From: Cladocopium goreaui
Lineage: Eukaryota; Sar; Dinophyceae; Suessiales; Symbiodiniaceae
Length of the DNA: 64,000 nt
Assembly (NCBI GenBank): GCA_947184155.2
Contig: CAMXCT020005057.1
Coordinates: 367,990 to 431,989 of the forward strand
Reading direction: 5' to 3'
In this document: positions 54,751-63,689 of the stretch, one piece after another
Layout of the letters: every line of letters starts with the position of its first letter
Numbering within the stretch: the first letter of the stretch is position 1
Position numbers and translations under genes: made by a program
Notes under the pieces: model-generated
Seen by the model: only the letters and a program-made list of their open reading frames with translations
What the model was told of the DNA's origin: nothing
The model's database searches: none

Positions 54751-54752
54751 AG
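54696..54752 (+). CDS. Exon E40, last exon seen in this gene
   Basis: Acceptor CGCAGAG at 54689-54695. Reads [19 protein letters not shown]. Donor unclear. No stop codon is evident before the likely donor, so the gene may go on beyond recognised exons. Confidence 0.5.
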
Positions 54753-54887
54753 TGGTTCGTCTTTGCTGTTTTTGAAGCGTTGATGCAATTAATATTATGG
54801 CCATAATATTCTTTATAACCATAGCACCATACGTTATATCGCCATCTTGTTTGGTTGAATCAGGTTAAATCCGATGAAATGCGATGT

Positions 54888-55000
54888 TACCCTCTGGTAA
54901 ACGGGCTAACATAACTATGGAAAGATCCACCATTTTCAATGGGTAAATCCACTATTTCTATGGCCATTTTCAATAGCTATGTTAAATTAACAGAGGGTAG
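54888..55000. repeat. A-family element
   Basis: TACCCTCTGGTAAACGGGC to AAATTAACAGAGGGTA. Confidence 0.75.
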
Positions 55001-55061
55001 CAATAACAATTCTATATTAACAATAATGGTTTATATTGTTTATTTCTGTTTTTTTTGCAAA

Positions 55062-55157
55062 AATGTCTATGGAAAACCCTTACAAATGGAGGCTTTTATG
55101 GGAAATTATCTGTAAATGGCCCATTTTCCATAGCTACGTTAAATAACCAGAGGCTAA
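55062..55157. repeat. A-family right-hand fragment
   Basis: TCTATGGAAAACCCTTACAA to GTTAAATAACCAGAGGCTA. Confidence 0.5.
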
Positions 55158-55634
55158 TGTTATTAATTAATATATATTAATATGCATCAGGATGTAATGT
55201 TCATTGTGTATAACATGTGAATGTAATTTCATTAATTGTTGAATGTGGTCATGAATGTAACTAGTATCCCACCAGATGTTCACTTTCTTTAATGGGTATG
55301 GTCATGAATGCAACTGATATCCCACCAGATGTTCACTTTTGGGTAGCTATTGTCACCGTCACCCGCGATTTTGTTTGTTTATGCGGAGAACTAGTTCTTG
55401 ATTGCTGAAAGCAGCCTTTGTAAGACATGCTTCGAATTAAAATCATGATGAACAAAATCTACACTTATACATATATATATGTATATATATACACATAAAC
55501 ATGGATTAGGACATGGGTTTGTTTGAAACTAATGTTTATACCACAGCCACATGGATCATGGCTGACTGACCAGCAGATTCCACACATGTTTGCCCAGCTC
55601 TAGAGCCCATCGTTTCAATTTAACGATCTATCCT

Positions 55635-55748
55635 CATGTTATTTAACATAGCGAGCTGGACAATGGCCCATGTATAGACTTATGATGTTTTTGTTTACTT
55701 ATTCGGTGTTTTTTTTCCCCATAGCCATGTTAAGTAATCAGAGAGTAC
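55635..55748. repeat. A-family element, strongly decayed; last one in the window
   Basis: CTCATGTTATTTAACATAGC at the left, ATGTTAAGTAATCAGAGAGTA at the right. Confidence 0.45.
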
Positions 55749-56216
55749 TATGTAATTATATATATAATACACAATTATACATATTTATATATATATATAT
55801 ATAAAGATAGATAATAGGTACATATGAAATGGTTAATAGGTTCTGTGTAGATCTAACATCAGACATCCACCTTTACTCAATGGGGGAACAAAAACTGAAG
55901 CCCTGGACCACAATCCCCTACATCCTCCACTGGGCCATGGGAAACTTGCAGGCCTCCAGCTGCAAATGCTACTGAGAGTGGTGAATTAATCTGAAACAAA
56001 TCTGGCTTTGGTTTCTGTGGTTCAACCTTCAACTTCAACATGATATGATACTTGTTGTTGTTGTTGTTGTTGTTGTTGTTGCTGTTGTTGTTGTTGTTGG
56101 TACAAACAAAGACTGGGGCCCTTAGAACAAGGTCTTCGAGCTTATTTTGGAATTTGCTTTGTGCCCCTTAAGGGTGTCCTTGGAGTTTGGCACCGTTTTA
56201 AATAAGAATTTTGGTG
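55749..56216. other. No gene seen; TA run and TTG microsatellite
   Basis: A TA run near 55755-55802, then unassigned sequence, then (TTG)n at 56052-56100. Nothing else identified. Confidence 0.5.
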
Positions 56217-56342
56217 CAGACTTTTGGCTCTTTTTTTTACCTCTGTAAAAGCTTCTTGGGCCCCTTTTTGTACCTTTTTGGCGTCGAAATCTGGCAAAAA
56301 GGGGTCCAGCAGGTTCGCTTTGTATCAGTGTGATTTTTCAGG

Positions 56343-56660
56343 TTGCTGGACCCCATTTTGGGGATCCTGCAGCCCAAATCTGGCAAAAAGGGGTCCTGCA
56401 GCCTGTTCGTTTGGAGTTCCATACTTTAGCTTTTCATTTTCTAGCCGCTGGAGCCCTTTTTGGGGATCCTGCAGCCCAAATCTCGCCAAAAGGGGTCCCG
56501 CAGCCTGTTCGTTTGGAGTTCCATACTTTAGCTTTTCATTTTCTAGCTGCCGAGCCCCTTTTTGTGCTGCCGGCGTTCCGGATCCTCCAAAAAGGGGTCC
56601 AGCAGCATCTGATTTCAGATTTCTGCCTTTTTCCTTGTGCTGGACCCCTTTTCCAGCCGT
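56343..56660. repeat. 105-bp tandem repeat, three units
   Basis: Units begin GCTGGACCCC / GCTGGAGCCC / GCCGAGCCCC and carry GGGGATCCTGCAGCCCAAAT and TTCGTTTGGAGTTCCATACT. Two units are almost identical; the third has diverged. Since 105 is divisible by 3, both strands stay open (plus 56224-56880, minus 56325-56747), giving 35-residue repeats such as PFWGSCSPNLAKRGPAACSF. I regard this as a repeat, not a proven gene. Confidence 0.75.
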
Positions 56661-56870
56661 GAGCGGCCGAGACCTCCAAAAAGGGGCGCCGCAACCTGAC
56701 ATCAAACGTGCTGCCACTTGGTTCTTCTCAGTGCCTTTGCCACACATAGAGGCTCTACCCCTGTCAGCTCTCTCGGTTCCTGTGTGCTTGTCTGCTTGTC
56801 AGGGTTGCTTTCTTTTGGCAGATCCCTTTCCCGAAACACTGTTCGGAATCACGTTTGCCGAGCACACCTG

Positions 56871-56942
56871 GCTGGCCTAGCTTAGTTGGTAGAGCAGATG
56901 GCCCTTAACCTAAAAGTCGAAGGTTCAACCCCGCCTCGGGTC
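56871..56942 (+). pseudogene. tRNA-Lys(CTT)-like sequence, probable SINE head or tRNA relic
   Basis: TAGCTTAGTTGG (56878-56889) fits the polymerase III A box and GGTTCAACCCC (56922-56932) fits the B box, 32 bases apart. A CTT anticodon lies in the expected loop, but the anticodon and T stems pair poorly and the acceptor only partly pairs. A functional tRNA is therefore unlikely. Confidence 0.5.
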
Positions 56943-56975
56943 ATGTGTCCTTATCTGCCGCTGGACCCCTTTTCC

Positions 56976-57047
56976 AGCCGTGAGCGGGGTTGAACCTTCG
57001 ACTTTTAGGTTAAGGGCCATCTGCTCTACCAACTAAGCTAGGCCAGC
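56976..57047 (-). pseudogene. Inverted copy of the tRNA-Lys-like sequence
   Basis: Reverse-strand A box at 57040-57029 and B box at 56996-56986, identical to the left copy. Confidence 0.5.
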
Positions 57048-57290
57048 CTGGTGTGCAAGGTGTGCTCGGCAAAGGTCATTCCGAACAGTGTTTCGGGAAA
57101 GGGATCTCCCAAAAGAAAGCAACCCTGACAAGCACACAAGCACACAGGAACCGAGAGAGCTGACAGGGGTAGAGCCTCTATGTGTGGCAAAGGCACTGAG
57201 AAGAACCAAATGGCAGCACGTTTGATGTCAGGTTGCGGCGCGCCTTTTTGGAGGATCTCGGCCGCTCACGCCTCAATAGGGGGTCAAGCG

Positions 57291-57798
57291 NNNNNNNNNN
57301 NNNNNNNNNNNNNNNNNNNNNNNNNNNNNNNNNNNNNNNNNNNNNNNNNNNNNNNNNNNNNNNNNNNNNNNNNNNNNNNNNNNNNNNNNNNNNNNNNNNN
57401 NNNNNNNNNNNNNNNNNNNNNNNNNNNNNNNNNNNNNNNNNNNNNNNNNNNNNNNNNNNNNNNNNNNNNNNNNNNNNNNNNNNNNNNNNNNNNNNNNNNN
57501 NNNNNNNNNNNNNNNNNNNNNNNNNNNNNNNNNNNNNNNNNNNNNNNNNNNNNNNNNNNNNNNNNNNNNNNNNNNNNNNNNNNNNNNNNNNNNNNNNNNN
57601 NNNNNNNNNNNNNNNNNNNNNNNNNNNNNNNNNNNNNNNNNNNNNNNNNNNNNNNNNNNNNNNNNNNNNNNNNNNNNNNNNNNNNNNNNNNNNNNNNNNN
57701 NNNNNNNNNNNNNNNNNNNNNNNNNNNNNNNNNNNNNNNNNNNNNNNNNNNNNNNNNNNNNNNNNNNNNNNNNNNNNNNNNNNNNNNNNNNNNNNNNN
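57291..57798. other. Assembly gap (508 N)
   Basis: Run of N between the palindrome and a TTG repeat. Sequence on the two sides may not be adjacent in the genome. Confidence 0.99.
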
Positions 57799-58195
57799 CT
57801 TGTTGTTGTTGTTGTTGCTGCTGCTGCTGCTGTTGGCGCGGTTGTTGTTGCTGTGGTTGTTGTGTGTTGTTTGTTGTTTGAGGTCTGTGGTTGGTTCTTT
57901 GGTGTTTGTGGTTTGTTGTTTGTCGTTTGTTGTTTGTTCTTTGTTGTTGGTTGTTTGTTCTGTGGGGTTTGTGTGGCCCAGCTTGGGGTGCTGTTGGCCC
58001 AGCTTGGGGCTATGGTGGCCTACCTTGAGGGTGGAGGTGGTGGAAATAGAGTTGTTGTGGTTGTGGTTGTGGTTGTGCTTGTGCTTGTGGTTGTGGCTGT
58101 GGCTGTGGCTGTGGCTGTTGCTGTTGCTGTTGCTGTTGTTGTTGTTGATGGTGGTGGTGGTGTTGTTGCTGCGGTTGTCGGTGTTGTTGTTGTGA
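57799..58195. repeat. GTT/GCT/GTG-rich low-complexity tract
   Basis: TTGTTG, CTGCTG and GTGGTT runs in which all long ORFs are artefacts. Confidence 0.85.
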
Positions 58196-58380
58196 ACGGC
58201 TTGGGGCTATGGGCCCATCTTGGGGCTATGTTGGCCTATCTTGGCCCATCTTGGGGCTCTGTTGGCCTATCTTGAGGGCAATTTGGGCCCATCTTAGGGC
58301 TATGTTGGCCCATCTTGGGGCTATGTTGGCCTATCTTGCGGCCTATGTTGGCCCATGTTGACCCATCTTAGCCCCTGCCG
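57974..58380. repeat. GGGCTATGTTGGCC satellite, left copy
   Basis: Units of TTGGGGCTATGTTGGCC, TATCTTGGCCCATC and similar. The reverse complement recurs at 63690-64000. Confidence 0.8.
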
Positions 58381-58544
58381 CCGACCCACCCCCGGTTCAC
58401 CCCATGTCGACTGAAGGCCCGGTGTTTCGCGTGTGTGAGGTCACAAAAACATCGTTTTTTACGGTGTTTCATAGCCTCGGCCGATCCGATCCCAATTTTT
58501 TGTTGGCGAAAGTACAGTAAAAAAAACCGTGGTTTTTCCCCACA

Positions 58545-58690
58545 ACTTTGTCACATACCATCTATCACATACATAAACTTAACACACAACTTTGTCACAT
58601 ACCATCTGTCACATACATGACTTCACACACACCTTCGTCACATACCATCTTACACATTGTCCTTCGTCACACACCATCTTACACATTGTC
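58545..58690. repeat. TTTGTCACATACCATC repeats
   Basis: At least four units of TTTGTCACATACCATCT / CTTCGTCACACACCATC; the same motif returns at 59125-59330 and 63370-63500. Confidence 0.8.
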
Positions 58691-59130
58691 GGCAGGCGTG
58701 GCACAAGGTGACATCCACCTTGGTTTCGTTTTGCGTGGCAGGCGTGGCACACTCTCACATCCACTTTCGTTTTGCGTGGCAGGCGTGGCACTTATGGCAC
58801 TGGGTGGCGCGCTTGGGCTGGTTTTGGTCGCCCGTGACGCCGCGGCACTTTGCGTGGCAGGCGTGGCGCAATCTCACATCCACCTTCGTTTTGCGTGGCA
58901 GGCGTGGCACGTATGGCACTGGGTGGCGCGCTTGGGCTGGTTTTGGTCGCCCGGGACGCCGCGGCACTTTGCCACGGCACTTTGCGTGGCAGGCGTGGCG
59001 CAAGGTGACATCCACCTTCGTTTTGCGTGGCAGGCGTGGCGCACTCTCACATCCACTTTCGTTTTGCGTGGCAGGCGTGGCACAATCTCACATCCGCCTG
59101 CGTTTTCGCGGCAGGCGTGGCACAATCTCA
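58688..59130. repeat. GCGTGGCAGGCGTGGC tandem repeat
   Basis: About nine units of TTTGCGTGGCAGGCGTGGC followed by CACATCCACCTTCG, with two copies of a longer spacer (GGTGGCGCGCTTGGGCTGGT). ORFs through it repeat FVLRGRRGT-like peptides and are probably artefacts. Confidence 0.8.
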
Positions 59131-59330
59131 CACACATCTTTGTCACACACCTTCTGTCACATACCATCTTTGTCACACACCATCTTTGTCACACACCATC
59201 TGTCTCAAAGTGTTGTTACACACCATCTTTCATACAATCTTTGTCAACAATTCTCTCACGCACATCTTTGTCACACACCTCCCGCTTCACACTCATCATC
59301 CTCTTTCACACACACTTTGTCACAATTGCG
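59125..59330. repeat. TTTGTCACACACCATC repeats, second block
   Basis: Repeated CACACACCATCTTTGTCAC units just before the coding piece at 59349. Confidence 0.75.
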
Positions 59331-59348
59331 ACCGGTATCTGTTCCAAA

Positions 59349-59480
59349 ACCGTGCGTCAACTATGGATTGAGGAGCATGATGTTGAATTGCAGAGTACCA
59401 TGCGCCTTATTGCTGCAGAAGAACGTCGCAAGAGAAGAATGCTGCGGGAAGGTTGCCCTGACTCCAGTGATAGCGATTGA
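59349..59480 (+). CDS. Possible terminal exon, charged C-terminus
   Basis: Reads TVRQLWIEEHDVELQSTMRL and IAAEERRKRRMLREG, then PDSSDSD and a TGA. The charged helical look differs from the repeat-derived sequence just upstream. No homologue recognised; the 5' side is unresolved. Confidence 0.4.
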   Translation, partial: TVRQLWIEEHDVELQSTMRLIAAEERRKRRMLREGCPDSSDSD

Positions 59481-59612
59481 ATGTCTTGAATGCTGCGGCC
59501 TTCAGGACACCGTGGGCGACGCAGCGCAAACTGTGGGAAAAAGGATGTAGCTGAGTCGGTATTGCGTTGTGAAGATTAGCAGTATAACGGTTTCAAGCGT
59601 AGTGCCTTAGCA

Positions 59613-59641
59613 TTGGTTTGGCGCAATGTGCAAAGAACCAT
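59613..59641 (+). repeat. GGTTTGGCGCAATGTGCAAAGAACC motif, copy 1
   Basis: A motif that recurs at 61100-61128, 62190-62219 and 62270-62299, each between coding pieces. Confidence 0.7.
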
Positions 59642-59700
59642 GCTCACTGACATTGCATTAATGTGACCAGGTGTCTATGCTCTAACGGCATCTTTCCCAC

Positions 59701-59988
59701 ATGTCAAGCATTAACATTGGTGTGCTCGCAACAAAAAAGTCCGCGGTGATGCCGCATGCCAGTGTCTACATTGACCGCCTTTCATGTCTTGTAACGTTTT
59801 ACATTTTGTTACTACAGCAATGCAGCAATGACCGTTTCGTTGAGGTGTTGTCACAGGAGTATAAGTGCCATGCTTTGTTGTTTGTACATGCGCACTGTGT
59901 TTTTGCAGCTGTGAGTTCTTCGGCACATGACAAAGGATATCGTCACCACACCAAGGTTTCAAAACCGTCGCTTGCTGTCGTTGACTGA
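59701..59988 (+). CDS. Weak ORF, 95 codons
   Basis: Open frame ending at TGA; the last part reads AAVSSSAHDKGYRHHTKVSK. No domain recognised. May be part of a 5' exon of the next gene or a chance ORF. Confidence 0.2.
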   Translation: MSSINIGVLATKKSAVMPHASVYIDRLSCLVTFYILLLQQCSNDRFVEVLSQEYKCHALLFVHAHCVFAAVSSSAHDKGYRHHTKVSKPSLAVVD

Positions 59989-60023
59989 AAAGAAGACGCT
60001 TGTATTCGTTTCAAAACCGCATC

Positions 60024-61004
60024 ATGCCTCTTCCACGGAGTGACACGAGTTGCTCTGCCGGCGTCGCTGGCAGCGGACATCCGATAAAGGCTCCAGTGTG
60101 TTCTTTGTCACACCTTTTCGATACGTTTGCTCCGTTGTGTCACACGTGTGATTCCTGGGTCAAAGTCATCTTCTGCCAGGTGCTGTCTCGGGACCTCGCA
60201 TCAACTTTGTCAACGTTGGCGGGTGAGCTGAGCCGATCTGATGGTGAGGATACGCTGGAAGAGCAAACTGCAGTGCTTCTCCAACTACCATTGCCGGCTC
60301 TCGGCCACGTCACTGCGCCGGTCGGCTCTTTGTGCCCTGTGCTTTGCTCCACACCTCCCACGCATGCTATCGACGACCACGTTCGCTGCACAGTGAAAGC
60401 ACTCTCTGGCAACGTCGTGGCGGAACTTTTTGTTCGCAAGGGCCAACCATGGCTCGATGCCATACCTGTTCGCAAGACTCAGCCAGTTGGTTCCTTCGCA
60501 TGGACCTGACATTGTTCTCAAGCTGATTACCAGCAACGATCCGCCCCTAGTGAACATTCGTGTGGTCATCGGTAAGGCTGCTGCCACCTCTGCGGCTTAC
60601 AGACCGCAGCCTAGCACCAGTCCGCTCTACGACTTCTGCGAGCTTCAGACTCTCATGCTACGAAATTTGGATCAGGTTCAACTGAGAGACGTTGACCTTC
60701 GGTGCCCAGACAGTCCGTTAGCCAATCACCTCCGGCAACGCTTCTATGAGATGCTGCAATGCAACGTGAAGCTGGGAAAGCGGACGCTGTCCGAATTTCG
60801 TGCTGATAAGTCTACGAGTCTACGTCAACCTATTACCTTCACGTGCTGGTGTCTTCGGATGGCCAGAGACTGACTTTACGTGCCAAGTTGCTGTATGACC
60901 CAGTTTATCTTTGTGTGCTTGTGGTGGAAGACGGCAAAGTCTGTCCATGGAATAAGCCGGCTTTCGCGGAAATCTGCGATGCTATTCAGCATGCTAGCGT
61001 ATAA
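60024..61004 (+). pseudogene. Hypothetical protein gene with two compensating frameshifts
   Basis: Three overlapping frames give one continuous-looking protein of about 325 residues. Segment 1 starts MPLPRSDTSCSAGVAGSGHP (ATG 60024) and runs to about 60480. Segment 2, one frame on, has ITSNDPPLVNIRVVIGK and PLYDFCELQTLMLRNLDQ to about 60810. Segment 3, back in the first frame, has HVLVSSDGQRLTLRAKLLYD and ends HASV at TAA 61002-61004. The second shift coincides with an 8-bp tandem duplication GTCTACGA at 60810-60825. The first is a net +1 change near 60475-60505. No homologue recognised. Either a young pseudogene or assembly errors. Confidence 0.5.
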
Positions 61005-61099
61005 AGTCTGTGCGCAAGCTTTCTTATCTGCTGTTTTGGCTGCCGGCATTGTTGATTCAATGTGGAAAGACATGCCAAGCAGATGACACAGTGATCCGG

Positions 61100-61128
61100 A
61101 ATGGCTTGGCGCAACGTGCAAAGAGCCG
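61100..61128 (+). repeat. GGTTTGGCGCAATGTG motif, copy 2
   Basis: ATGGCTTGGCGCAACGTGCA then AAGAGCC, 96 bp after the preceding stop codon. Confidence 0.65.
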
Positions 61129-61582
61129 AATCTGTCACACTGCGCAGGTAGCGTCATAAGATGAAGAAACTGTGACTGTGTCGCAAGAAGATGCTGCCTG
61201 ATGTCAGCATTCCGAGGCTTCGCATTGTTGGTTGATGTTTGTTCGCAGACGAGGGAATGTACTTTAAACTGTGATATGTTGCAGGCGAAAGTTGATTGAT
61301 GCCTGTCTGACATATGATCTGAACTGTTTGTGTCTGGTCTGTTTGAAATGACATATTGCAAACTTCTGTCCGTTTGCTGCAGGCGGAGGTACCTATTCGA
61401 TTGCTTGCATGGACAGAGAGAAGCGTGTGTGGCACGGCGGCCCAGTGAAGTTTCTGGATCGGAAGCTTTGGCAATCCTCACTGAGAAACACATTGCATGC
61501 AGAGGATAGTGTTCCACATGTTTCACGCTTAAATGTTAGTGTCTGGCTTTAGTTAGTCCGTTGTTGACAAGCTTCTGCAGCG

Positions 61583-62158
61583 ATGGCAACGTCGCGAGAC
61601 CGAGAAGAACGTGGAAGATTGCAGGAGCCGAGCAACAGGCGGAATCGCCTTCCTGATCTCATCAGTGTGACAATGAGCGACGGCTCACTTGTAGAGATCA
61701 ACTTGACTGGAGCCAATCGAGAAGAAAGGGAAGATGTGGCACGGTTGTTGGACGTACACACTACGGTAGCCATGGCACCACCTGCTGCACACCGTGAATC
61801 AAGAGAGCGGTCGCCAAGATTGGCGTTTTCCTCAGGGCCTACCCTTCGTGTAACCTCACCAGATGTACAAGACCGTTTCAGGCAACTACCACCACCGCCC
61901 ATCGCAAGGCATGGCGAGTCAGCTTCTGATGAAAGAATGCCGCTTGAGCGAGCTGGAACCGCGAACTTCGCGCAACTGCGACCCCAACGATGTGGAGGCG
62001 CACCCATGTCGAGGAGTCGAAGGCATCAACGGTGGCCACAAGCGCGGGGTCATTGCCTATGTCCACTGCTCCAGCGGAATCTCCGTCTGAACAGCGTCGC
62101 GAGAAGACGTCGTGACAGCAGGCCACGGGAGAAGAAATGTTTCTGTAATTTTCTGTAA
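61583..62158 (+). CDS. Hypothetical basic/Ser-rich protein, 191 codons
   Basis: ATG at 61583, beginning MATSRDREERGRLQEPSNRR and containing LPDLISVTMSDGSLVEINLT. The tail is uncertain: after about 61985 the other frame, ending at TGA 62113-62115, reads STVATSAGSLPMSTAPAESP and looks more protein-like, so a frameshift is possible. No family recognised. Confidence 0.4.
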   Translation: MATSRDREERGRLQEPSNRRNRLPDLISVTMSDGSLVEINLTGANREEREDVARLLDVHTTVAMAPPAAHRESRERSPRLAFSSGPTLRVTSPDVQDRFRQLPPPPIARHGESASDERMPLERAGTANFAQLRPQRCGGAPMSRSRRHQRWPQARGHCLCPLLQRNLRLNSVARRRRDSRPREKKCFCNFL

Positions 62159-62189
62159 TTATGATACATATCTTTCTGTACATATCATG

Positions 62190-62299
62190 AAATGGTTTGA
62201 CGCAATGTGCGAAGAACCGTTTGATGCTGTAGCAAAAGTGGTTGAGTGCGTTTCTGAATATGATGAAACAAATGGTTTGACACAATGTGTGAAGAATCA
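62190..62299 (+). repeat. GGTTTGACGCAATGTG motif, copies 3 and 4
   Basis: Two copies, 62190-62219 and 62270-62299, 80 bp apart; both start AAATGGTTTGAC and continue CAATGTGYGAAGAAYC. Confidence 0.7.
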
Positions 62300-62800
62300 T
62301 TTCTGGCCCGGAAAGAAACATTTCCTCGTCCGCAATGAGTACGGAGTAGCTTTGGTTGTGCAGTGTTCTCAACGTTTGTTTGTCGGAAAAAATCAGCTGC
62401 TTACCAATTGTTACATTGCAGGTGCACAGTTACCAACGAGAATGTCTTGCCTTTGCATCTGTGTCTGTGTGCCGTGCTTTCTTTCCATTTGACATTCCCC
62501 GTGGTGTGTTGCTTCCATTGCGAAACGAGAAGCGGGGAACCTAGCACATTAATTCGAGAGCATCTATACGGTTGATCAATAAGATATCTAGTGTGGTTAA
62601 TCTATAAAGAATAGATTGGTTCTTCAGGTTCATATTGTGACAAGATAGCATGCGTGCTAAGTTGAGGACCCTACACAGCAATTCATTGCTTAATATATCC
62701 AATATGGTGGAACTAGTAAGTTTCATTGGTTGCCGCTGTCATGTAGTAACAAGCTAGCACGCATGAATCATAATGAAGCCTCTGTGTGTTTGCTACTGGC
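62300..62800. other. No gene recognised
   Basis: Balanced composition, no repeat family of the first 56 kb, and only short ORFs without features. Confidence 0.4.
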
Positions 62801-62804
62801 TCAG

Positions 62805-62902
62805 GTGCCCATCCAGTGAGCTTCTTGGACGGAGGGCAGGCGCGTGTTGCACGGCCCGACACTGAGGCAACGAGCCTATGTCCTCGGGAGCAAGAGCTTT
62901 GA
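62805..62902 (+). CDS. Possible terminal exon
   Basis: Acceptor GGCTCAG at 62798-62804, two bases, then AHPVSFLDGGQARVARPDTE and ATSLCPREQEL, ending at TGA 62900-62902. Its start (CCAGTGAGCTTCTTGGACGG) resembles 61442-61462 (CCAGTGAAGTTTCTGGATCG), hinting at a duplicated segment. Confidence 0.35.
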
Positions 62903-63369
62903 CCCAATGTGGGAAGAAGATGGAAGAAGCGTATGCAGATGCATCGCGAACCGACACCTATTTGAATGTCTATGACGCCTCAGTGTTTCTGAAATTCGTG
63001 GTTGGTTGACATGCTTGGAAAAAACTTCACAGTTAGCGTCATAACCATAGTGCTTGCCACTGTGACTGTGTCGTGACTTGACAGGCATGCGCTCTGTACT
63101 TGTCTTCCATAGTTGCATTGACAACCAGCTACATTCGTGTTCTACACTTTTGCGGCCAGGTACCTTTCCTCTGTGTCATCGTCGTCGGATTCGTGGCTGT
63201 AGGACAGGCGCGGCTGTCAGGTAGCACATCTCGTTGCACCACGTGGAGCACAGAAGATCATGGAACATCTCATTCAGCCCATTCCAGGTCCGCAGTGCTG
63301 CCGCATGCAGAGCAGATGACATTGCATCGCTGGCAAAAAATGTCTGCACTGGCGCGCGCTCACGTCACT

Positions 63370-63500
63370 TTCACACACACCATCTTTCACACGCAACTTT
63401 GTCACACACATACACATACATACATACATACGTACGTACGTGCATGCATACATACATACGTACATGCATACTATCTTTTCACATACTTTCACACACAGTC
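63370..63500. repeat. CACACACCATCTTTC and ACATACATACG repeats
   Basis: A third block of the TTTGTCACACAC motif followed by CATACGTACGTAC tetranucleotides. Confidence 0.75.
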
Positions 63501-63689
63501 TTTCACCACCTCCTTTGTCTTTCCTTCCTTCCCCGTCCCCGCTACAACCTCTGAAACTCAATATTGGAAGAAGTTGACTTGTGGGGTTATCCGGTCCTTT
63601 AATTACGTTGTCTTTTGGTTCCGCGGAGGGGTCCAGGAAGGAAACATCTTGGAGGTCTTTCCACAGAGATGGTCTCACATATCGCCAAC

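Larger units (their letters stand above)
56659..57270. repeat. Large palindrome, arms about 274 and 285 bp
   Basis: The left arm (56659-56932) recurs in reverse complement at 56986-57270, with small differences. The arms contain a tRNA-like promoter at the centre. The 53-bp spacer repeats GCTGGACCCCTTTTCCAGCC, also found at the left edge. The right arm ends 20 bp before the N gap. Confidence 0.85.

Noticed and set aside
56871-56942. Functional tRNA-Lys gene
   Set aside because: A and B boxes are good, but the anticodon and T stems have mismatches and the acceptor stem is incomplete.
57180-58275. ORFs spanning the N gap and the GTT-rich tract
   Set aside because: They depend on unknown bases or low-complexity repeats.
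58548-59340. Long ORFs with repeated FVLRGRRGT and FAWQAWH peptides
   Set aside because: They follow a tandem repeat open in more than one frame; only the segment after 59349 looks coding.
60876-61526. 216-residue minus-strand ORF
   Set aside because: It overlaps the plus-strand gene end, has no recognisable domain, and its codon use is not better than the opposite strand.
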